DNA of 64,000 nucleotides. It comes from Oceanospirillaceae bacterium (GTDB lineage Bacteria > Pseudomonadota > Gammaproteobacteria > Pseudomonadales > Oceanobacteraceae). Position numbers and translations under genes: made by a program. The notes below the pieces were generated by a model that was not told where the DNA came from, did not search any database, and saw only the letters and a list, made by a program, of their open reading frames with translations. Position 1 is the stretch's first letter. Every line of letters starts with the position of its first letter. Where the stretch lies: the NCBI GenBank assembly GCA_002724925.1, contig PBQA01000005.1, forward strand, positions 1 through 64,000. Direction: 5' to 3'. Of the stretch, positions 15,099 through 24,822 are shown in pieces.

Positions 15099-17015
15099 AT
15101 GTCTGACCAACAGACGCCCAACGGCACACCCGATCCTCGTGATCACTCTCAGTTCAGCCTTCTTAAGAGCCGACGCTTTGCGCCCTTCTTCTTTACTCAG
15201 TTTCTAGGCGCCTTTAACGATAACGTCTACAAAAACTCGCTAATGGCGATGATCACCTTCGGTCTGCTTTCCAGCACGATGGACCTGAGCCTGATGAACA
15301 ATTTGGGGGCGATGCTGTTTATTCTTCCCTTTTTCTTATTCTCGGCACTGGCTGGTCAGCTTTCTGATAAATACGAAAAATCTTACCTGATACGACGTAT
15401 TAAGTTACTTGAGATCGTCATCATGGTGCTCGGCGCCTGTGCCTTTTACTTCGGTGCCACCGCGGGGTTGATGTGTCTGCTTTTTCTGATGGGGACACAG
15501 TCTGCGTTTTTTGGGCCAGTAAAATACAGCATCATTCCTCAGCACCTGGATAACCACGAACTCGTTGGTGGTAACGCTCTGGTTGAGATGGGGACTTTCC
15601 TTGCCATTCTGACTGGTACGCTGATCGCCAGTGTGATCGCCACCCGCGAAGACGGAGTGATATGGGTCAGCGCTGTGATTATCAGTGTGTCTTGCCTTGG
15701 GTATCTTGTCAGCCGTCAGATTCCGTCTGCCCCCCCTGCCAACCCGACACAGAAAGTTCGCTTCAACCCGGTGACTGAAACCTGGCGTACGCTGGGTTAC
15801 GCCCGCCAGACAAAAAGTATCTTTCTGGCTGTGCTCGCTATCTCCTGGTTCTGGTTTCTGGGCGCTGCCTACCTGACCCAGATCTACGGCTTCGCTAAAG
15901 ACTTCCTAGGCGGAGATCAAAGTGTCGTCATGGTTTTATTGGCGACCTTCTCTATTGGTATCGCATTGGGCTCGCTGCTATGTGAGCGTCTGTCAGGGCA
16001 TAAAGTAGAACTCGGCCTCGTACCTCTCGGTTCGATTGGTCTGACCATATTTGGTATCGACTTATTCCTGCAGGACTTACCCGCCATTGGCACCGAACTG
16101 ATTAACGCTGGGGAGTTTTTAAGCTCACCGTGGAACCTTCGTATCGTCTTTGACTTTCTGATGATCGGTGTCTTTGGCGGTTTCTACATCGTTCCTCTGT
16201 ACGCTATGGTTCAGGCACGCTCTGAACCTCAGCACCGATCTCAGGTGATCGCCGCAATCAACATTATGAATGCTCTGTTTATGGTCGCGTCAGCCATTAC
16301 AGGGATTATTGTTCTGGGCGTACTAGACCTCTCAATACCACAGTTCTTTATGATCCTCGCGATCCTGAATGCGCTGGTTTCTATCTATATTTATCGTACG
16401 ATCCCTGAATTTGCGATGCGCTTTATCATCTGGGTGCTTACGCACACCATGTACCGGGTAAACCACATTAACCTGCATAAAATTCCGGATGAAGGCGCCT
16501 GTGTGCTCGTGTGCAACCATGTGTCATTCGTAGATGCTCTGTTAATTGGAGGCGCGTGCCGCCGCCCGGTTCGCTTCGTTACCTTTAAGCCCATCTACAA
16601 CATGCCGGTGCTGAACTTCATCTTCCGCACGGCGAAAGCGATCCCGATCGACAGTAAAAAAGCCGACCCTGAAGGGTATGAAAAAGCATTCGAGAGAATC
16701 GCTGAAGAACTTCGAGCTGGCGAAGTGGTGTGTATTTTCCCGGAAGGAAAGCTCACAACAACCGGTGAAATAGACGAGTTTAAAAATGGCATCAGCCGGA
16801 TACTCGATGAAACGCCGGTCCCAGTCATACCAATGGCACTGCGCGGGCTGTGGGGAAGTTTCTTCAGCCATAAAGACCGCCCTGCCCTTACACGATTACC
16901 GCAACGGTTCTGGTCGAAAATCGATATGGTAGTCGGCGATACCGTGCCGCCAGAAGATGCAAGCCCAGGCTACTTAAAAGAGAAAGTCGCCGAATTACGA
17001 GGCGATAGGCAGTAA
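15099..17015 (+). CDS. LplT-type lysophospholipid flippase fused to a PlsC-type acyltransferase
   Basis: 638 residues from the ATG at 15099, which has ACAGGA upstream. The earlier in-frame GTG at 15030 falls in a terminator. Residues about 25-430 are an MFS permease with about 12 helices (FFFTQFLGAFNDNVYKN is the typical LplT opening). Residues about 440-638 are a glycerolipid acyltransferase with NHVSFVD (HX4D, catalytic His) and FPEGKLTTTGEI (phosphate binding). It would flip lysophospholipid inward and re-acylate it. Compared with E. coli, where LplT and Aas are separate, the acyl-ACP synthetase domain of Aas is missing, so acyl-CoA or acyl-ACP must be supplied otherwise. Confidence 0.88.
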   Translation: MSDQQTPNGTPDPRDHSQFSLLKSRRFAPFFFTQFLGAFNDNVYKNSLMAMITFGLLSSTMDLSLMNNLGAMLFILPFFLFSALAGQLSDKYEKSYLIRRIKLLEIVIMVLGACAFYFGATAGLMCLLFLMGTQSAFFGPVKYSIIPQHLDNHELVGGNALVEMGTFLAILTGTLIASVIATREDGVIWVSAVIISVSCLGYLVSRQIPSAPPANPTQKVRFNPVTETWRTLGYARQTKSIFLAVLAISWFWFLGAAYLTQIYGFAKDFLGGDQSVVMVLLATFSIGIALGSLLCERLSGHKVELGLVPLGSIGLTIFGIDLFLQDLPAIGTELINAGEFLSSPWNLRIVFDFLMIGVFGGFYIVPLYAMVQARSEPQHRSQVIAAINIMNALFMVASAITGIIVLGVLDLSIPQFFMILAILNALVSIYIYRTIPEFAMRFIIWVLTHTMYRVNHINLHKIPDEGACVLVCNHVSFVDALLIGGACRRPVRFVTFKPIYNMPVLNFIFRTAKAIPIDSKKADPEGYEKAFERIAEELRAGEVVCIFPEGKLTTTGEIDEFKNGISRILDETPVPVIPMALRGLWGSFFSHKDRPALTRLPQRFWSKIDMVVGDTVPPEDASPGYLKEKVAELRGDRQ

Positions 17016-17029
17016 TAACACCGCAAATA

Positions 17030-17061
17030 AAAACGGGCGCTTACTATAAGCGCCCGTTTTT
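17030..17061. terminator. Bidirectional terminator between the flippase-acyltransferase gene and aspS
   Basis: AAAACGGGCGCTTA and TAAGCGCCCGTTTT form a 14-bp stem with A- and T-rich flanks between converging genes. Confidence 0.85.
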
Positions 17062-17085
17062 AATCGTGATTGCTAAACCGTCAGA

Positions 17086-18861
17086 TTATTCCGCCGGTTT
17101 TGCTTTCTCACGCAGTTTGATATGCAGATCACGCAGTTGCGTGTTGCTGACTTCACCCGGAGCCTGTGTCATTACACACGCAGCCGACTGAGTTTTCGGG
17201 AAGGCAATCACTTCACGGATGCTGGTTGCGCCAGTCAGCAGCATGATCAGACGATCCAGGCCGAATGCCAGACCACCGTGTGGTGGCGCACCGAATTTCA
17301 GAGCGTCGAGCAGGAAGCCGAACTTCTCACGTTGCTCTTCTTCTGAGATGCCCAGCACTTTAAATACGGTCTGCTGCATCGCTTCGTCGTGAATACGGAT
17401 AGAACCGCCACCCAGTTCGCAACCGTTCAGTACCATATCGTAAGCGCGTGACAGCGCTTCCAGAGGTGCTTTTTCCAGCTCTTCTGGTGAACAGCTTGGT
17501 GCAGTGAATGGGTGGTGTAGCGCGGTCATTGAACCGTCGTCGTTCTCTTCGAACATTGGGAAGTCAATAACCCACAGAGCAGCCCACTCTTTGGTGTACA
17601 TGTTCAGGTCTTCACCCAACTTGCAACGCAGTGCGCCAAGGGCTTCGTTCACGACCTTAGTTTTGTCTGCACCGAAGAACACGATGTCGCCGTTCTTAGC
17701 GTCCAGCTTCTCCATGATCTTCATGGTGTTGTCGTCACCAATGAACTTGATGATCGGAGACTGAAGACCTTCTACGCCTTTCTCGATTTCGTTGACCTTG
17801 ATCCAGGCCAGACCTTTCGCACCGTAAATACCAACGAACTTGGTGTATTCGTCGATCTGCTTACGAGACAGCTCAGCACCACCTGGTACTTTCAACGCTG
17901 CAACGCGGCACTTAGGATCTTTCGCGGGCGCTGCGAATACTTTGAAGTCGATGTCCTGCAGGAATTCTTCAACATCAACCAGCTCCATCGGAATACGCAG
18001 GTCTGGCTTATCAGAACCGTATTTGTTCATCGCTTCGGAGAACGGCATGCGTGGGAAATCACCCAGGTCGACGCTCAGCTCTTTCGCGAAGATGTCTTTG
18101 ATCATGCCCTGAACCATACCCATGATTTCGTCTTCATTAATGAAAGACGCTTCGATATCGATCTGGGTGAATTCTGGCTGGCGGTCAGCACGCAGATCTT
18201 CGTCACGGAAGCACTTAGCGATTTGGTAGTAACGGTCAAAACCAGAAACCATCAGCAGCTGCTTGAACAGCTGTGGTGACTGCGGCAATGCGAAGAACGA
18301 TCCTTCGTGAGTACGGCTAGGTACCAGGTAGTCACGCGCACCTTCTGGGGTTGCACGGGTCAGGATCGGTGTTTCGATATCGAGGAAGCCATTGTCTTCC
18401 AGGAAACGACGGGCCGCAGAGGTTACTTTTGAGCGGAAGCGCAGCTTGTCCTGCATTTCAGGGCGACGCATATCCATGTAACGGTACTTCAGGCGAACGT
18501 CTTCACCCACGTCGGTGTAACCGTCGAGTGGGAATGGAGGCGTCGCTGCCTTGTTCAGAACGTTGATCTCTTTACCCAGCACTTCGATCATGCCGGTTTT
18601 CATGTTCTCGTTGGTGGTGCCTTCAGGGCGGCCACGAACACGACCGGTAATCTGAACAACGAACTCTGAGCGAACACTGTCAGCGGTGTTGAATGCATCA
18701 ACGGTATCCGGGTCGAAAACGACCTGTACCAGACCTTCACGGTCACGTACGTCGAGGAAGATGACGCCACCGTGGTCACGGCGACGATGTACCCAACCGC
18801 AGAAGGTTACGGTCTGATCAATCAGTGTTTCGTTGATATCACCACAGTAATGTGTGCGCAT
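17086..18861 (-). CDS. aspS: Aspartate--tRNA ligase
   Basis: 591 residues, the bacterial length. An N-terminal OB anticodon-binding fold ([19 protein letters not shown]) is followed by the class II core: motif 2 [18 protein letters not shown], the bacterial GAD insertion, and motif 3 [13 protein letters not shown]. It charges tRNA-Asp (or tRNA-Asp and tRNA-Asn if non-discriminating; gatCAB is not in view). It is transcribed alone, from the promoter at 18966-18994. Confidence 0.97.
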   Translation of the reverse strand: MRTHYCGDINETLIDQTVTFCGWVHRRRDHGGVIFLDVRDREGLVQVVFDPDTVDAFNTADSVRSEFVVQITGRVRGRPEGTTNENMKTGMIEVLGKEINVLNKAATPPFPLDGYTDVGEDVRLKYRYMDMRRPEMQDKLRFRSKVTSAARRFLEDNGFLDIETPILTRATPEGARDYLVPSRTHEGSFFALPQSPQLFKQLLMVSGFDRYYQIAKCFRDEDLRADRQPEFTQIDIEASFINEDEIMGMVQGMIKDIFAKELSVDLGDFPRMPFSEAMNKYGSDKPDLRIPMELVDVEEFLQDIDFKVFAAPAKDPKCRVAALKVPGGAELSRKQIDEYTKFVGIYGAKGLAWIKVNEIEKGVEGLQSPIIKFIGDDNTMKIMEKLDAKNGDIVFFGADKTKVVNEALGALRCKLGEDLNMYTKEWAALWVIDFPMFEENDDGSMTALHHPFTAPSCSPEELEKAPLEALSRAYDMVLNGCELGGGSIRIHDEAMQQTVFKVLGISEEEQREKFGFLLDALKFGAPPHGGLAFGLDRLIMLLTGATSIREVIAFPKTQSAACVMTQAPGEVSNTQLRDLHIKLREKAKPAE

Positions 18862-18965
18862 CGTTCGGTCCTAAGTCAGTCTGGGAGGCCGCTGAACGCC
18901 CTTCCCTGTCATCGAAATCCGCCTGGCGCGGTGGAGTTCCGCCGGCAAGTCAGTAAAAGCCGCGC

Positions 18966-18994
18966 ATTATAGCGGATCTGACCAGCCGCGTTAA
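18966..18994 (-). promoter_or_regulatory. Probable sigma-70 promoter of aspS
   Basis: On the minus strand, TTAACG and a perfect TATAAT are separated by 17 bp, about 105 bp before the aspS start. The -35 is weak and the -10 is consensus. Confidence 0.6.
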
Positions 18995-19122
18995 CCGTCT
19001 GGATAGGGTCGTAAGGGTACTATTTCACTGTTCCATGACACTTTCACACCTTGAGATAGCATGGGCACACAGTAAGCTTTGCAGCCATACAGAAATAACA
19101 ATCAACAGAAGGTATTCGAGCT

Positions 19123-19944
19123 ATGCAGTCTTATTCAGAGAAAGTCGTTGTTGTCACCGGCGCAGCGTCCGGCATCGGCCGCGCACTCGCTCAACAGCTC
19201 AGCATGCAGGGCGCTAATCTCGCTCTGTCGGACGTTAATATGGAAGCTCTGGAAGAGACCGCATCTATCCTGCGTGGTACTGGCAAAGTCACCCTGCAGA
19301 AACTCGACGTTGCAGATCGTGGTGCATGGGAAGCCTATGCAGAACAGGTAAAAGCGGACCATGGTCAAGTCGATATGATCATTAACAACGCAGGTGTTGC
19401 TCTGTCTGAAACAGTCGAACGTATGAGCTATGAAGACATGGAGTGGATCGTCAACATCAACTTCTGGGGTGTCGTCTACGGTACCAAGTCGTTCCTGCCG
19501 TTGCTGAAAGAACGTCCTGAGTCTGCCATCGTCAATGTTTCAAGCATCTTCGGCATCATTGCCTTACCGACGCAAGCGGCATACAACGCCACTAAATTTG
19601 CAGTTCGCGGCTTTACTGAGTCACTGCGTCAGGAGCTGAAGGGCACCAACGTCTTTGTGACCACCGTTCACCCGGGTGGCATCAAGACCAATATCGTTCG
19701 CAATGGTCGTATGAAAACCAGTATGACTGGCGACAACCAGACGCTGGAGCAGCAAGCGAAACACTTCGAAAAAATTGCTAAAACAACCCCAGCGCAAGCC
19801 GCTGACACCATTTTGGAAGGCGTTAAAGGCGGTAAACGCCGCATTCTGATCGGTAGTGACGCTCGCCTGATGGATCGCATCCAACGCCTGTTCCCAGTGC
19901 GCTACTCTGACATCTTTGGCTGGGCGTTGAAAAAATTAGGCTGA
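19123..19944 (+). CDS. SDR family NAD(P)-dependent oxidoreductase
   Basis: 273-residue classical short-chain dehydrogenase. The cofactor motif TGAASGIG is at residues about 12-19. NNAG is present, then the catalytic Ser in VNVSSIFG and YNATK (YxxxK). The C-terminus resembles SDRs annotated as acting on long-chain or lipid alcohols, but the substrate is not determined. A single gene with its own terminator. Confidence 0.85.
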   Translation: MQSYSEKVVVVTGAASGIGRALAQQLSMQGANLALSDVNMEALEETASILRGTGKVTLQKLDVADRGAWEAYAEQVKADHGQVDMIINNAGVALSETVERMSYEDMEWIVNINFWGVVYGTKSFLPLLKERPESAIVNVSSIFGIIALPTQAAYNATKFAVRGFTESLRQELKGTNVFVTTVHPGGIKTNIVRNGRMKTSMTGDNQTLEQQAKHFEKIAKTTPAQAADTILEGVKGGKRRILIGSDARLMDRIQRLFPVRYSDIFGWALKKLG

Positions 19945-19968
19945 TTTCGTGATCTATGCCTAAAAAAC

Positions 19969-20000
19969 AGGGGTTAGCGGGTTGCTAACCCTTTTTTTTT
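19969..20000 (+). terminator. Terminator after the SDR gene
   Basis: AGGGGTTAGC, loop GGGTT, GCTAACCCTT, followed by a run of T. Confidence 0.85.
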
Positions 20001-20082
20001 GCTTAAGAATCGAAGAGCCTGTTAGCACTCATCTCTCTACGCATTTCGGGCAGCCGCTTACTCAAGAAAAGGAAAAACCACT

Positions 20083-20454
20083 ATGGCAGCAAAGAAACCA
20101 ACGACGGCTAAAGCCGCACCGGCCCGTAAAATTACAGCCGTTCGTGAAAAATTCACCAAAACTCAGATTCTGAACGAAATTGCAGAGAACACCGGCCTGT
20201 CTAAGAAAGAAGTCAGCGCCGTGCTTGATGAACTGGGTATCGTAATCGAGCGCCACGTTAAGAAGCGTGCCGTTGGTGAGTTCACCCTGCCTGGTCTGCT
20301 GAAAATAAAAACAGTTAAGAAACCAGCGCAGAAAGCGCGTAAAAACGTGCCAAACCCGTTCCGCCCAGGCGAGACGATGGATGTTGCAGCTAAGCCTGCT
20401 TCCACCAAGGTTAAAGTTCTGCCGCTGAAGAAGCTGAAGGATATGGCTCTTTAA
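20083..20454 (+). CDS. HU-family DNA-binding protein with a basic N-terminal tail
   Basis: 123 residues. After a Lys/Ala/Pro-rich tail (AAKKPTTAKAAPARK), the HU/IHF fold runs from about residue 25: TKTQILNEIAENTGLSKKEVSAVLDE, then the DNA-binding arm RKNVPNPFRPGETM and a short tail. Histone-like tails on HU occur in several gammaproteobacteria. It should bind and bend DNA in the nucleoid. The SD AAGGAAAAA precedes the start, and a terminator follows. Confidence 0.85.
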   Translation: MAAKKPTTAKAAPARKITAVREKFTKTQILNEIAENTGLSKKEVSAVLDELGIVIERHVKKRAVGEFTLPGLLKIKTVKKPAQKARKNVPNPFRPGETMDVAAKPASTKVKVLPLKKLKDMAL

Positions 20455-20468
20455 GTCACATCTTCGCA

Positions 20469-20490
20469 GAGAGGGCTTCGGCCCTCTTTT
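20469..20490 (+). terminator. Terminator after the HU-like gene
   Basis: AGAGGGC TTC GGCCCTCT with following T. The next start codon (20494) begins at its foot, so readthrough may help express the downstream gene. Confidence 0.75.
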
Positions 20491-20493
20491 GTT

Positions 20494-21081
20494 ATGCCCG
20501 ACATCCCTCTCAAAAACCTGCTGACCGAAATTCGCAACTGCGACTTATGCGCCCATGATTTACCACTAGGAGCAAATCCGGTCATTCAAGTCGCCAGTAC
20601 TGCAAAGATATTAATTATTGGCCAGGCACCTGGCACACGTGTTCACGAAACTGGCATTCCATGGAATGATCCGAGCGGCAATAAACTGCGCCAGTGGTTA
20701 CAGCTCTCCGATGATGAATTCTATGACGAGAACAAAATAGCCATTATGCCGATGGGGCTATGTTATCCGGGTAAAGGAAAGTCGGGCGATCTGCCCCCAA
20801 GAAAGGAATGCGCTCCGCAATGGCATCAGAAGGTATTTGAGCATCTGCCAGATCTGAGGCTAATTCTGCTGATCGGCCAGTACGCACAGAAATCGTATTT
20901 GAACGACGGCTACAAAACACTGACCGAGCGCGTTATGCACGCGACAGAAGCCAAAGCGCCCTTTTTTCCGCTCCCGCATCCGTCACCCAGAAACCAAATC
21001 TGGTTAAAGAAAAACCCCTGGTTTGAAAGCAAGGTACTGCCGGAATTGCGTAAAAAAGTACACGATGCTCTTAAAGACTGA
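20494..21081 (+). CDS. Uracil-DNA glycosylase superfamily protein
   Basis: 195 residues. The N-terminal CDLCAHDLPLG and then GQAPGTRVHETGIPWNDPSG (the water-activating motif region of the UDG superfamily), with the C-terminal HPSPRN motif. This architecture is the small single-domain UDG-like family, commonly annotated as uracil-DNA glycosylase family protein. The activity on uracil is not proven for this group. No ribosome site is obvious, because the start abuts the terminator hairpin. Confidence 0.75.
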   Translation: MPDIPLKNLLTEIRNCDLCAHDLPLGANPVIQVASTAKILIIGQAPGTRVHETGIPWNDPSGNKLRQWLQLSDDEFYDENKIAIMPMGLCYPGKGKSGDLPPRKECAPQWHQKVFEHLPDLRLILLIGQYAQKSYLNDGYKTLTERVMHATEAKAPFFPLPHPSPRNQIWLKKNPWFESKVLPELRKKVHDALKD

Positions 21082-21095
21082 GCGCCAAAAAAGCC

Positions 21096-21896
21096 TCACC
21101 ACTGATCACGCAATTTCCGCAATGCTTTGAACACATCGCGATCACTTAACCCCAGATGCGGAAACTCCGCCTTTAAACCATCAATGACCGCTGGATGATG
21201 TAATCTCAAAAACGGATTATATAAACGCTCCTGCCCCATGGTCATAACAGGCATATCGTTAGGTTCCGTCTCTGCAACCGACGCCTGCCAATCACTGGCA
21301 TCGTTATTCTCTGGTTCACGCGTTAATGCAAAGGCCAGATTATTCTTCATGTAGTCGTGCCCGGGATACAACAGAGTATCGTCAGGCAGCGGCATAAGCT
21401 GTGACACAAATGAATCGTACATTTCGTCAACGTCACCACCATTTCGACAGTTTCCTGCGCAGGCATTGAATAACGTATCACCTGAAAAAAGGACTGGTGT
21501 TCCGCCATTGTTTTCGGGTTTTACAAGCAAGCATAAATGTACCGGCGTATGACCAGGAGTAAAAAGAACGTGAAGCCTGAGCGAACCCAATTCAATCAGG
21601 TCACCGGCAATCACTCCCCGATCAACATTGGGTATTTTGGCGATCGCGTTTTTGTGCGCAATAACTTCCGCGCCCGTGGCCGCCACAACCGCAGGATTAC
21701 CCTCGACATGATCATGATGCTCGTGCGTATTAATAATATATTTGATGGTGTAACCCTGCTCTTCTGCCAGGGCCACCATCGCATCACCATCCAAAGGGTC
21801 CAGAGCAATGGCTTGTCGAGTTTCTTCACAACCAATCAGGTAATTGAAATTACGTAACGGGTTGTTCATGTAACGTCGAAAAACTTCCACATTCAC
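21096..21896 (-). CDS. MBL-fold hydrolase, hydroxyacylglutathione hydrolase (glyoxalase II)-like
   Basis: 266 residues. The metal-binding motif is THEHHDHVEGN (usual form THxHxDH), followed by FTPGHTPVHLC, FSGDTLF and YPGHDYMKNN. The C-terminus keeps a HAGH-type tail, with NPFLRLHHP recalling the substrate-binding NPFLR motif of GloB. It should hydrolyse S-lactoylglutathione to lactate and glutathione. It is 3 bp downstream of the HIT gene, so the two are probably one transcript. Confidence 0.82.
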   Translation of the reverse strand: MNVEVFRRYMNNPLRNFNYLIGCEETRQAIALDPLDGDAMVALAEEQGYTIKYIINTHEHHDHVEGNPAVVAATGAEVIAHKNAIAKIPNVDRGVIAGDLIELGSLRLHVLFTPGHTPVHLCLLVKPENNGGTPVLFSGDTLFNACAGNCRNGGDVDEMYDSFVSQLMPLPDDTLLYPGHDYMKNNLAFALTREPENNDASDWQASVAETEPNDMPVMTMGQERLYNPFLRLHHPAVIDGLKAEFPHLGLSDRDVFKALRKLRDQW

Positions 21897-21899
21897 CTC

Positions 21900-22358
21900 T
21901 TACCAGTACACAGTGTCCTGAATATCGTCGTCTGCTTCAGACTCTTTAATGAAGTGACTGTTCAATAAATTAATCATTTCTTCTGAGCGCGCTTCCAGCT
22001 CTTCGTCAGAATAGGCTTCTGCAGGACTGTGCCCCCAGACTGGCCCGGGCCAGGCAGGATCAGTTTTGAATCGCGCAATATGATGAACATGCAACTGAGC
22101 AACAACGTTCCCCAGAGCGGCAATGTTCATAGAGTCAGACCCGAAGTGATCTGCCATCTTCTCTGCAACAAATGCAGATTCTTCCATCAACTGAAGGCGA
22201 TCGTCTTTCTTCAGGTGGTAATACTCGAAAACGTTAGAGCGGGAAGGCACCAGAATCAACCAAGGGTAGCGGCGATCCTTCATCATCAGTACTTTGCACA
22301 AAGGCAAGCGGCCCAAATACAGTGTATCGGCTTGCAGGCGTTCATCTAAGCGGAACAT
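21900..22358 (-). CDS. HIT-family nucleotide-binding protein
   Basis: 152 residues. The histidine triad QLHVHHIARF is at about residue 90, and residues about 30-40 read YPWLILVPSR, typical of the bacterial HIT group. HIT proteins are nucleotide hydrolases or transferases acting on AMP or ADP conjugates. SD AGGAGA before the start. It is the first gene of a pair with the glyoxalase II-like gene. Confidence 0.85.
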   Translation of the reverse strand: MFRLDERLQADTLYLGRLPLCKVLMMKDRRYPWLILVPSRSNVFEYYHLKKDDRLQLMEESAFVAEKMADHFGSDSMNIAALGNVVAQLHVHHIARFKTDPAWPGPVWGHSPAEAYSDEELEARSEEMINLLNSHFIKESEADDDIQDTVYW

Positions 22359-22410
22359 AATCTCTCCTGTTTATTGTTTTCATGATAAATCGCCATGCGC
22401 GCAAGGTCAC

Positions 22411-22583
22411 TAGGGCACCTCTAAATAATGCAGTCACGCAGCGCGTGAGTGCTATAGTGCTTCAAATCGCGGCGTTGATCGAAGGTAATGACGAGTCCTT
22501 GGCGAGATCAACTACAAAGAGATGAAATGCCTACAGATCACGCCCTTCGGGGCTTTCATAATTGCATTAATCAGAGGTGCCCT
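22411..22583. mobile_element. MITE-like element with about 23-bp terminal inverted repeats
   Basis: The left end AGGGCACCTCTAAATAATGC and the right end (reverse complement) AGGGCACCTCTGATTAATGC match with two or three changes. The element is about 170 bp. It has no ORF and contains an internal imperfect inverted repeat (GTTGATC...GATCAAC). Its right end lies directly at the ribosome-binding site of the next gene. No clear target-site duplication is seen. This is a non-autonomous IS relic; the parent family is not identified. Confidence 0.6.
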
Positions 22584-22598
22584 GGAGGTTCGCTATAA

Positions 22599-23720
22599 AT
22601 GCACGAATTCATTGCTCTTCCGGCCATAAACGCCATTCCGAAAGACCAGTGGGATGCAGTTTTGCCAGCCAATGCCGGGCCATTCCTGCGCTACGACTTC
22701 TTACATGCTCTGGAGTCCAGCGGCTCAGTGTCAGCAGACACCGGCTGGACACCGTGCCACCTGATCAGCCTTGATGACACAGGGGCTCCCTGTCTTGCTC
22801 TCCCTGCCTATATTAAAGACCACAGTTACGGCGAGTACGTATTCGACTGGCAATGGGCAGAGGCCTACGCCAGTTATGGCATGCAGTATTACCCTAAGCT
22901 ACTTATTGGCGTTCCTTTCACGCCCGTTCCAGGGCCACGATGGTTGAGTACTAATTCAGTAGATCGCGAAAGTCTGGCTCAGGGGTTATCGGAGTTTTGC
23001 ACAAGCAAGGGGCTGAGTGGCTGGCACATGAACTTTCCCGCGGAAGAACTGGCTCCGAATACAGACGCATCAGAACGTAAAGGGTGTCAGTTTATATGGA
23101 GAAACAACGACTTCAGATCCTTCGACGAGTTTCTGGCAACATTCGCAAGCCGTAAACGTAAGAACCTGCTTAAAGAGCGTCGCCGTATATCTGAACAAGG
23201 AATCAAAGTTTCGCGCCTTCAGGGAGAAAGAATTACCCCTGAGATGATTGATATCTTCTATCACTGCTACTGCGACACCTACTACCGCAGACGCTCTCAT
23301 CCTTACCTTACGCCCAGTTTCTTTCACCAACTCCGTGAGACCATGGCAGATTCGATGATGTTGGTACTCGCAGAAGACGAAGAAGGCCCATGCGCTGCCG
23401 CCCTTTGTTTCTTCGACGATAACGCACTTTATGGCCGCTACTGGGGTTGTCTACGCGACTACGATGCCTTGCATTTCGAGGCCTGCTATTACCAGGGGAT
23501 TGAGTTCTGCATCGAGAAGAACCTGGGTATGTTTAACCCGGGCACTCAGGGAGAACACAAGATCAGCCGTGGCTTCGCCCCCGAGTTCACACGAAGCTAC
23601 CATTGGCTCGCACATCCGGAATTTCACGACGCTATTGGCAGATTTACACGTGAAGAAGCGGCGTACATTGAAGAATATGCCACTGCCGCCTCAGAAAGAC
23701 TGCCGTTCAGGCGGGATTGA
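22599..23720 (+). CDS. FemAB-like N-acyltransferase (DUF482/PF04339 family)
   Basis: 373 residues. The N-terminus FIALPAINAIPKDQWDAV and LPAYIKDHSYGEYVFDW, and the core QYYPKLLIGVPFTPVPGPRWL, are typical of the PF04339 'peptidoglycan biosynthesis/recognition' GNAT-fold family. The function is not settled: GNAT-type aminoacyl or acyl transfer is expected. The SD GGAGG is at 22584, just beyond the MITE end, so the promoter lies in or upstream of the MITE. Confidence 0.8.
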   Translation: MHEFIALPAINAIPKDQWDAVLPANAGPFLRYDFLHALESSGSVSADTGWTPCHLISLDDTGAPCLALPAYIKDHSYGEYVFDWQWAEAYASYGMQYYPKLLIGVPFTPVPGPRWLSTNSVDRESLAQGLSEFCTSKGLSGWHMNFPAEELAPNTDASERKGCQFIWRNNDFRSFDEFLATFASRKRKNLLKERRRISEQGIKVSRLQGERITPEMIDIFYHCYCDTYYRRRSHPYLTPSFFHQLRETMADSMMLVLAEDEEGPCAAALCFFDDNALYGRYWGCLRDYDALHFEACYYQGIEFCIEKNLGMFNPGTQGEHKISRGFAPEFTRSYHWLAHPEFHDAIGRFTREEAAYIEEYATAASERLPFRRD

Positions 23721-23771
23721 TCTGGCTGTCTCATCCCAGCTTTGCTATAACCCCACCCGGAGGTAATTATC

Positions 23772-23984
23772 ATGGCTATGAGAGCATACAAAGTTCAGGA
23801 CATTGTTGTATTCGCATCACGCGGTACCGAAGCGAAACTTCTGGCTGCGCCCGAACTACGCCCAGCGGAAGAATGGCGCGAAGACGTTGCAGCCTGGGTA
23901 GCACTGCGCGCAGAACGAGCACCAGAGTTAGATGACAAGGTCGCGTCCGAACGCACATCCCCTTACATTTACGAGCCTGAATAG
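23772..23984 (+). CDS. Small conserved-looking protein of unknown function
   Basis: 70 residues with a strong GGAGG site 8 bases before ATG. It is soluble, charged and Ala/Glu-rich, with no signal peptide or motif (MRAYKVQDIVVFASRGTEA). It lies 51 bp after the FemAB-like gene and may be co-transcribed with it. I do not recognise the family. Confidence 0.6.
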   Translation: MAMRAYKVQDIVVFASRGTEAKLLAAPELRPAEEWREDVAAWVALRAERAPELDDKVASERTSPYIYEPE

Positions 23985-23985
23985 A

Positions 23986-24822
23986 CTACCAGTGATGCGG
24001 AAGCCCTTTTGTCTGTATCAAGGCAGCGATATCCATCATTAAGGCAATCGACACATGCACCATCACACCGCCCCAGATGGATCGCGACATCAAAGCTAGA
24101 ACCCCGAGAAAAAAGCCGAAAAGAATCGCGCCAAAAGACTCCGGCCAAAGCTTCGGAAAGTGCAGCATCAAGTACGGCAAACACATCACCGCAATCGACA
24201 GACTACCGAACTGGCGCTTGAGTCCATTGACCAGATACCCCCTGAAAAAGAACTCGACAGCAATAAATTGCAAAACGTAGATCACTTCCCAACTTAACAG
24301 ATCGAACCAGCTTCGATGTGCGCGGTTATAGAAGGGATAATGTTTCGAAAAGTCATCACCAAAACTGGCGATAATGGCAAAGATCATAATGGGCGAGGCT
24401 AACAGGACGTAACCACGCCAGTGATGGTGCACACTTCCCCACTGCCACCCGTATTCACGCAATGAATCTTTAAACCAGAACCGAATAGCAAGCATCGGAA
24501 TGATCAGAAATCCAAGCAGGTTAATGCTGCCCCACCAGATATATCCCAGTAGCTCCCGATATTCGTAACGATGATAGTCACGATATATCGAGGGGTCAGA
24601 CATTACGTCTGAACACCACTTCACCAGTGCGGTCAGGTTACTGCTGTACTTTCCGTAATGCACCAAAAGCAGACACACACAGGCGATACCGATAATCTGC
24701 CAGACACGGATGCGTTCTTTCGCTTCTTCGGCAAGCGATAAACCAGCCGGTTTACGCTCTTCGTCAATTGCATTCAGTTGACTAAAAAGAAAATCCGGTC
24801 TCAGCCAGTGTAAAAATCCCAT
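23986..24822 (-). CDS. CPBP family intramembrane metalloprotease-like protein
   Basis: 278 residues with about seven membrane helices. The CPBP motif 1 region reads AVEFFFRGYL, so the usual EExxxR is present as VExxxR with one Glu. Motif 2 is YLMLHFPK, and motif 3 is MVHVSIALMMD (HxxxD). The missing first Glu may weaken peptidase activity. It overlaps the upstream glycosyltransferase gene by 22 bp, so the two are coupled. Confidence 0.75.
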   Translation of the reverse strand: MGFLHWLRPDFLFSQLNAIDEERKPAGLSLAEEAKERIRVWQIIGIACVCLLLVHYGKYSSNLTALVKWCSDVMSDPSIYRDYHRYEYRELLGYIWWGSINLLGFLIIPMLAIRFWFKDSLREYGWQWGSVHHHWRGYVLLASPIMIFAIIASFGDDFSKHYPFYNRAHRSWFDLLSWEVIYVLQFIAVEFFFRGYLVNGLKRQFGSLSIAVMCLPYLMLHFPKLWPESFGAILFGFFLGVLALMSRSIWGGVMVHVSIALMMDIAALIQTKGLPHHW

